DNA from: Mycobacterium sp. D16R12
GTDB taxonomy: Bacteria; Actinomycetota; Actinomycetes; Mycobacteriales; Mycobacteriaceae
DNA: 64,000 nucleotides
Reading direction: 5' to 3'
Assembly (NCBI RefSeq): GCF_002013465.1
Contig: NZ_MAFC01000008.1
Location: 186,001 to 250,000, forward strand
Shown here: piece after piece, positions 62,786 through 64,000 of the stretch
How positions within the stretch are numbered: position 1 is the stretch's first letter
How the letters are laid out: every line of letters begins with the position of its first letter
Translations under genes and position numbers: made by a program
The notes under the pieces: model-generated
Database searches by the model: none
Seen by the model: the letters and a program-made list of their open reading frames with translations, nothing else
Told to the model about the DNA's origin: nothing

Positions 62786-63910
62786 TCAGTCCGGCAGATC
62801 CTCGACCCCGGCAGGCTCCATCCGCGACACCCCGTTCTTCTCATGCCGAAAGTTGCTGGACGCCTCGTAGACTCGGAGTTTGAGCCGATTGATCGATCCC
62901 AGTGGGCGATGCGCGGCCAGGGCGCGCCAGGAGTTGAAGGACAGCACGTCGTCGCCAAATACCTGCCGCTCGGTGCTATATGAATCTTGCACGGGGAAGA
63001 CGATTTTGGCGATTGCCCGGTGTGGCGAGTCCGCCTCTGGCCACGCGACGGTGGCATCCTCGAGCGGCATGGTCTTGGCATCGGTGCACAGCTGCGCCCT
63101 CAACTCGTACTCAGCGCTGTTGTGCCGGAAGAACTCTGCGACCAAGTGGCGGAGCTCGTCGTCGGCAATGGGCTCCGGCAGCAGTACCCCCTCAAGGTCC
63201 CGCACCGACTGTGACAGGGGTACGTAGCTCAGCTTGGCCACGTACTCTCCGTACCGTAGCGGCGCCGAGGAGTAGAAGGTGTCGCCAAGGATATGCGTGT
63301 TGGGACGCACGAACACGGCTACCGATTCCGGTAGTGAGAGTCCCACGCGTGGAAGAAATTTCGCCACCCCGCCAAGAAGGTTGCTACCCAGCCTGAGCGC
63401 GGTGTCCGGTAGACGCGCCAGCAACCATGCCGTCGGCATTCCCCGCCGAAGATATGCCTTGGCGCCCGCGAAGAGGAACTCGCGATGGGTGACCAGGACG
63501 AAATCCTGGGTGGTGGCCTCGTCATCCGGGAGAGTGCGCGCACCGTCGACGCCCAGCACCTTGATACCCAGGCCCCGCACGCCCCGAATCCGGTCGCTGC
63601 GCAGCAGACCGGAGGTCGTAGACAACCTCGAGATGACCGGGTATCTACCGGGAGTCGCGAACATGCCCTGGCGTAGGTGCGGCGGTAAGTCCGGATAGAC
63701 CGTCAGCTCACCGCGCAAGATGCCGTGACTCTTGGCGTGCGCATCGCGGACGGCATGCCGATACTTCCGGAAGGCCCGTTCGTTGTTCGTGTGCAACACC
63801 TTGATGATCTTGTCGATGGCTTCCTCCTCGCCGGGCGGAGCCGTATTCATGTCCTCGTTGTACCGAAGGTAGGTATGCGTCGCGTCGAGTGGTCGCTCCG
63901 TGGTGCCCAT
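62786..63910 (-). CDS. Catalase-family haem protein
   Basis: This 374-residue protein has the catalase-core fold in short form. The motif AKSHGILRGELTVYPDLPPH near residue 59 gives the distal histidine, and the later part FGDDVLSFNSWRALAAHRPL, ending in SINRLKLRVYEASSNFRHEK, is the haem-side end of catalase-like proteins related to plant allene-oxide-synthase-type catalases. Full catalases have 480 or more residues, so peroxidase or lipid-peroxide activity is as likely as catalase activity. The proximal tyrosine cannot be assigned with certainty. Confidence 0.82.
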   Translation of the reverse strand: MGTTERPLDATHTYLRYNEDMNTAPPGEEEAIDKIIKVLHTNNERAFRKYRHAVRDAHAKSHGILRGELTVYPDLPPHLRQGMFATPGRYPVISRLSTTSGLLRSDRIRGVRGLGIKVLGVDGARTLPDDEATTQDFVLVTHREFLFAGAKAYLRRGMPTAWLLARLPDTALRLGSNLLGGVAKFLPRVGLSLPESVAVFVRPNTHILGDTFYSSAPLRYGEYVAKLSYVPLSQSVRDLEGVLLPEPIADDELRHLVAEFFRHNSAEYELRAQLCTDAKTMPLEDATVAWPEADSPHRAIAKIVFPVQDSYSTERQVFGDDVLSFNSWRALAAHRPLGSINRLKLRVYEASSNFRHEKNGVSRMEPAGVEDLPD

Positions 63911-64000
63911 CGCGGTCCAGTCCTCCCGTATTAGTGGTCCGAGACTGTCGATATCCGTCGGACACGGTGACTTGGTCAGTGTCGTGAAGGCCGGCGGCGC

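Noticed and set aside
63708..63965. An 85-codon minus-strand frame at the right edge
   Set aside because: It overlaps the catalase-family gene in another frame and has shadow-like composition.

Overview
The window is a stretch of actinobacterial chromosome with high GC, frequent GTG/TTG starts and several promoters that place the start codon at or near the predicted transcription start. Gene content and order identify a rapidly growing mycobacterium, most like the Mycobacteroides abscessus-chelonae group. Support comes from rpoB-rpoC, mceG (mkl), the carotenoid-oxygenase/TetR pair, rplJ-rplL, LipG and the ABC1 kinase, a mycolic-acid methyltransferase, rplA-rplK, nusG-secE-tRNA-Trp and hadABC, in the order known from Mycobacterium tuberculosis Rv0635-Rv0668 but inverted relative to the strand given. 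The species is an inference from sequence resemblance; no search was run.

Layout. 0-8 kb: a PaaX-type regulator (cut by the window edge), a crotonase and an AidB-like acyl-CoA dehydrogenase in one operon; an EthD-like protein; an ArsR/SRPBCC pair; an amino-acid permease and two small membrane proteins. 8-15.7 kb: rpoC and rpoB with terminator and promoter. 16-22.4 kb: mceG, an MFS exporter, a DUF4126 protein, an F420-type reductase, a carotenoid oxygenase and its divergent TetR. 22.4-28.4 kb: rplL/rplJ with an L10 leader, two LipG-like hydrolases around an ABC1 kinase, and a mycolate methyltransferase. 28.4-40.4 kb: a block that M. tuberculosis does not have at this place: glpD-TetR-flavoprotein-diacylglycerol kinase (the Rv2249c-Rv2252 set), a methyltransferase remnant, a YCII protein with a frameshifted ECF sigma factor, a monoacylglycerol-lipase-like hydrolase, a LysR regulator and a devR-devS (dosR-dosS) hypoxia system led by a small unannotated gene. 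40.4-45.3 kb: rplA-rplK, nusG-secE, tRNA-Trp, hadC-hadB-hadA, rpmG, tRNA-Met, tRNA-Thr.

45.3-64 kb is accessory: a decayed ferredoxin reductase, stress genes (Rho-N-like, CsbD-like, Dps), a tightly overlapping four-gene operon (glycosyltransferase, acyl-CoA dehydrogenase-like, PIG-L deacetylase, NodS-like methyltransferase), a patchy segment with an aminoglycoside-phosphotransferase-like kinase and a WhiB protein preceded by a long perfect inverted repeat, a dormancy-type group (Rv2004c-like kinase, Acg-like nitroreductase, universal stress protein), a cytosolic subtilase with two separately encoded propeptide-like proteins, a holin-like membrane protein, a large LuxR-ATPase regulator and a catalase-family protein.

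The two best candidates for undescribed biology are the four-gene operon at 47.5-50.6 kb, whose enzyme set resembles the logic of lipo-aminosugar (Nod-factor-like) synthesis, and the subtilase with stand-alone I9-like partners at 57.5-59.5 kb. The DevR/DevS operon with a new leading small gene and a DosR-box-like dyad is the best regulatory observation. Several genes are visibly broken: the sigma factor, two enzyme remnants, an HNH remnant and possibly the F420 reductase.
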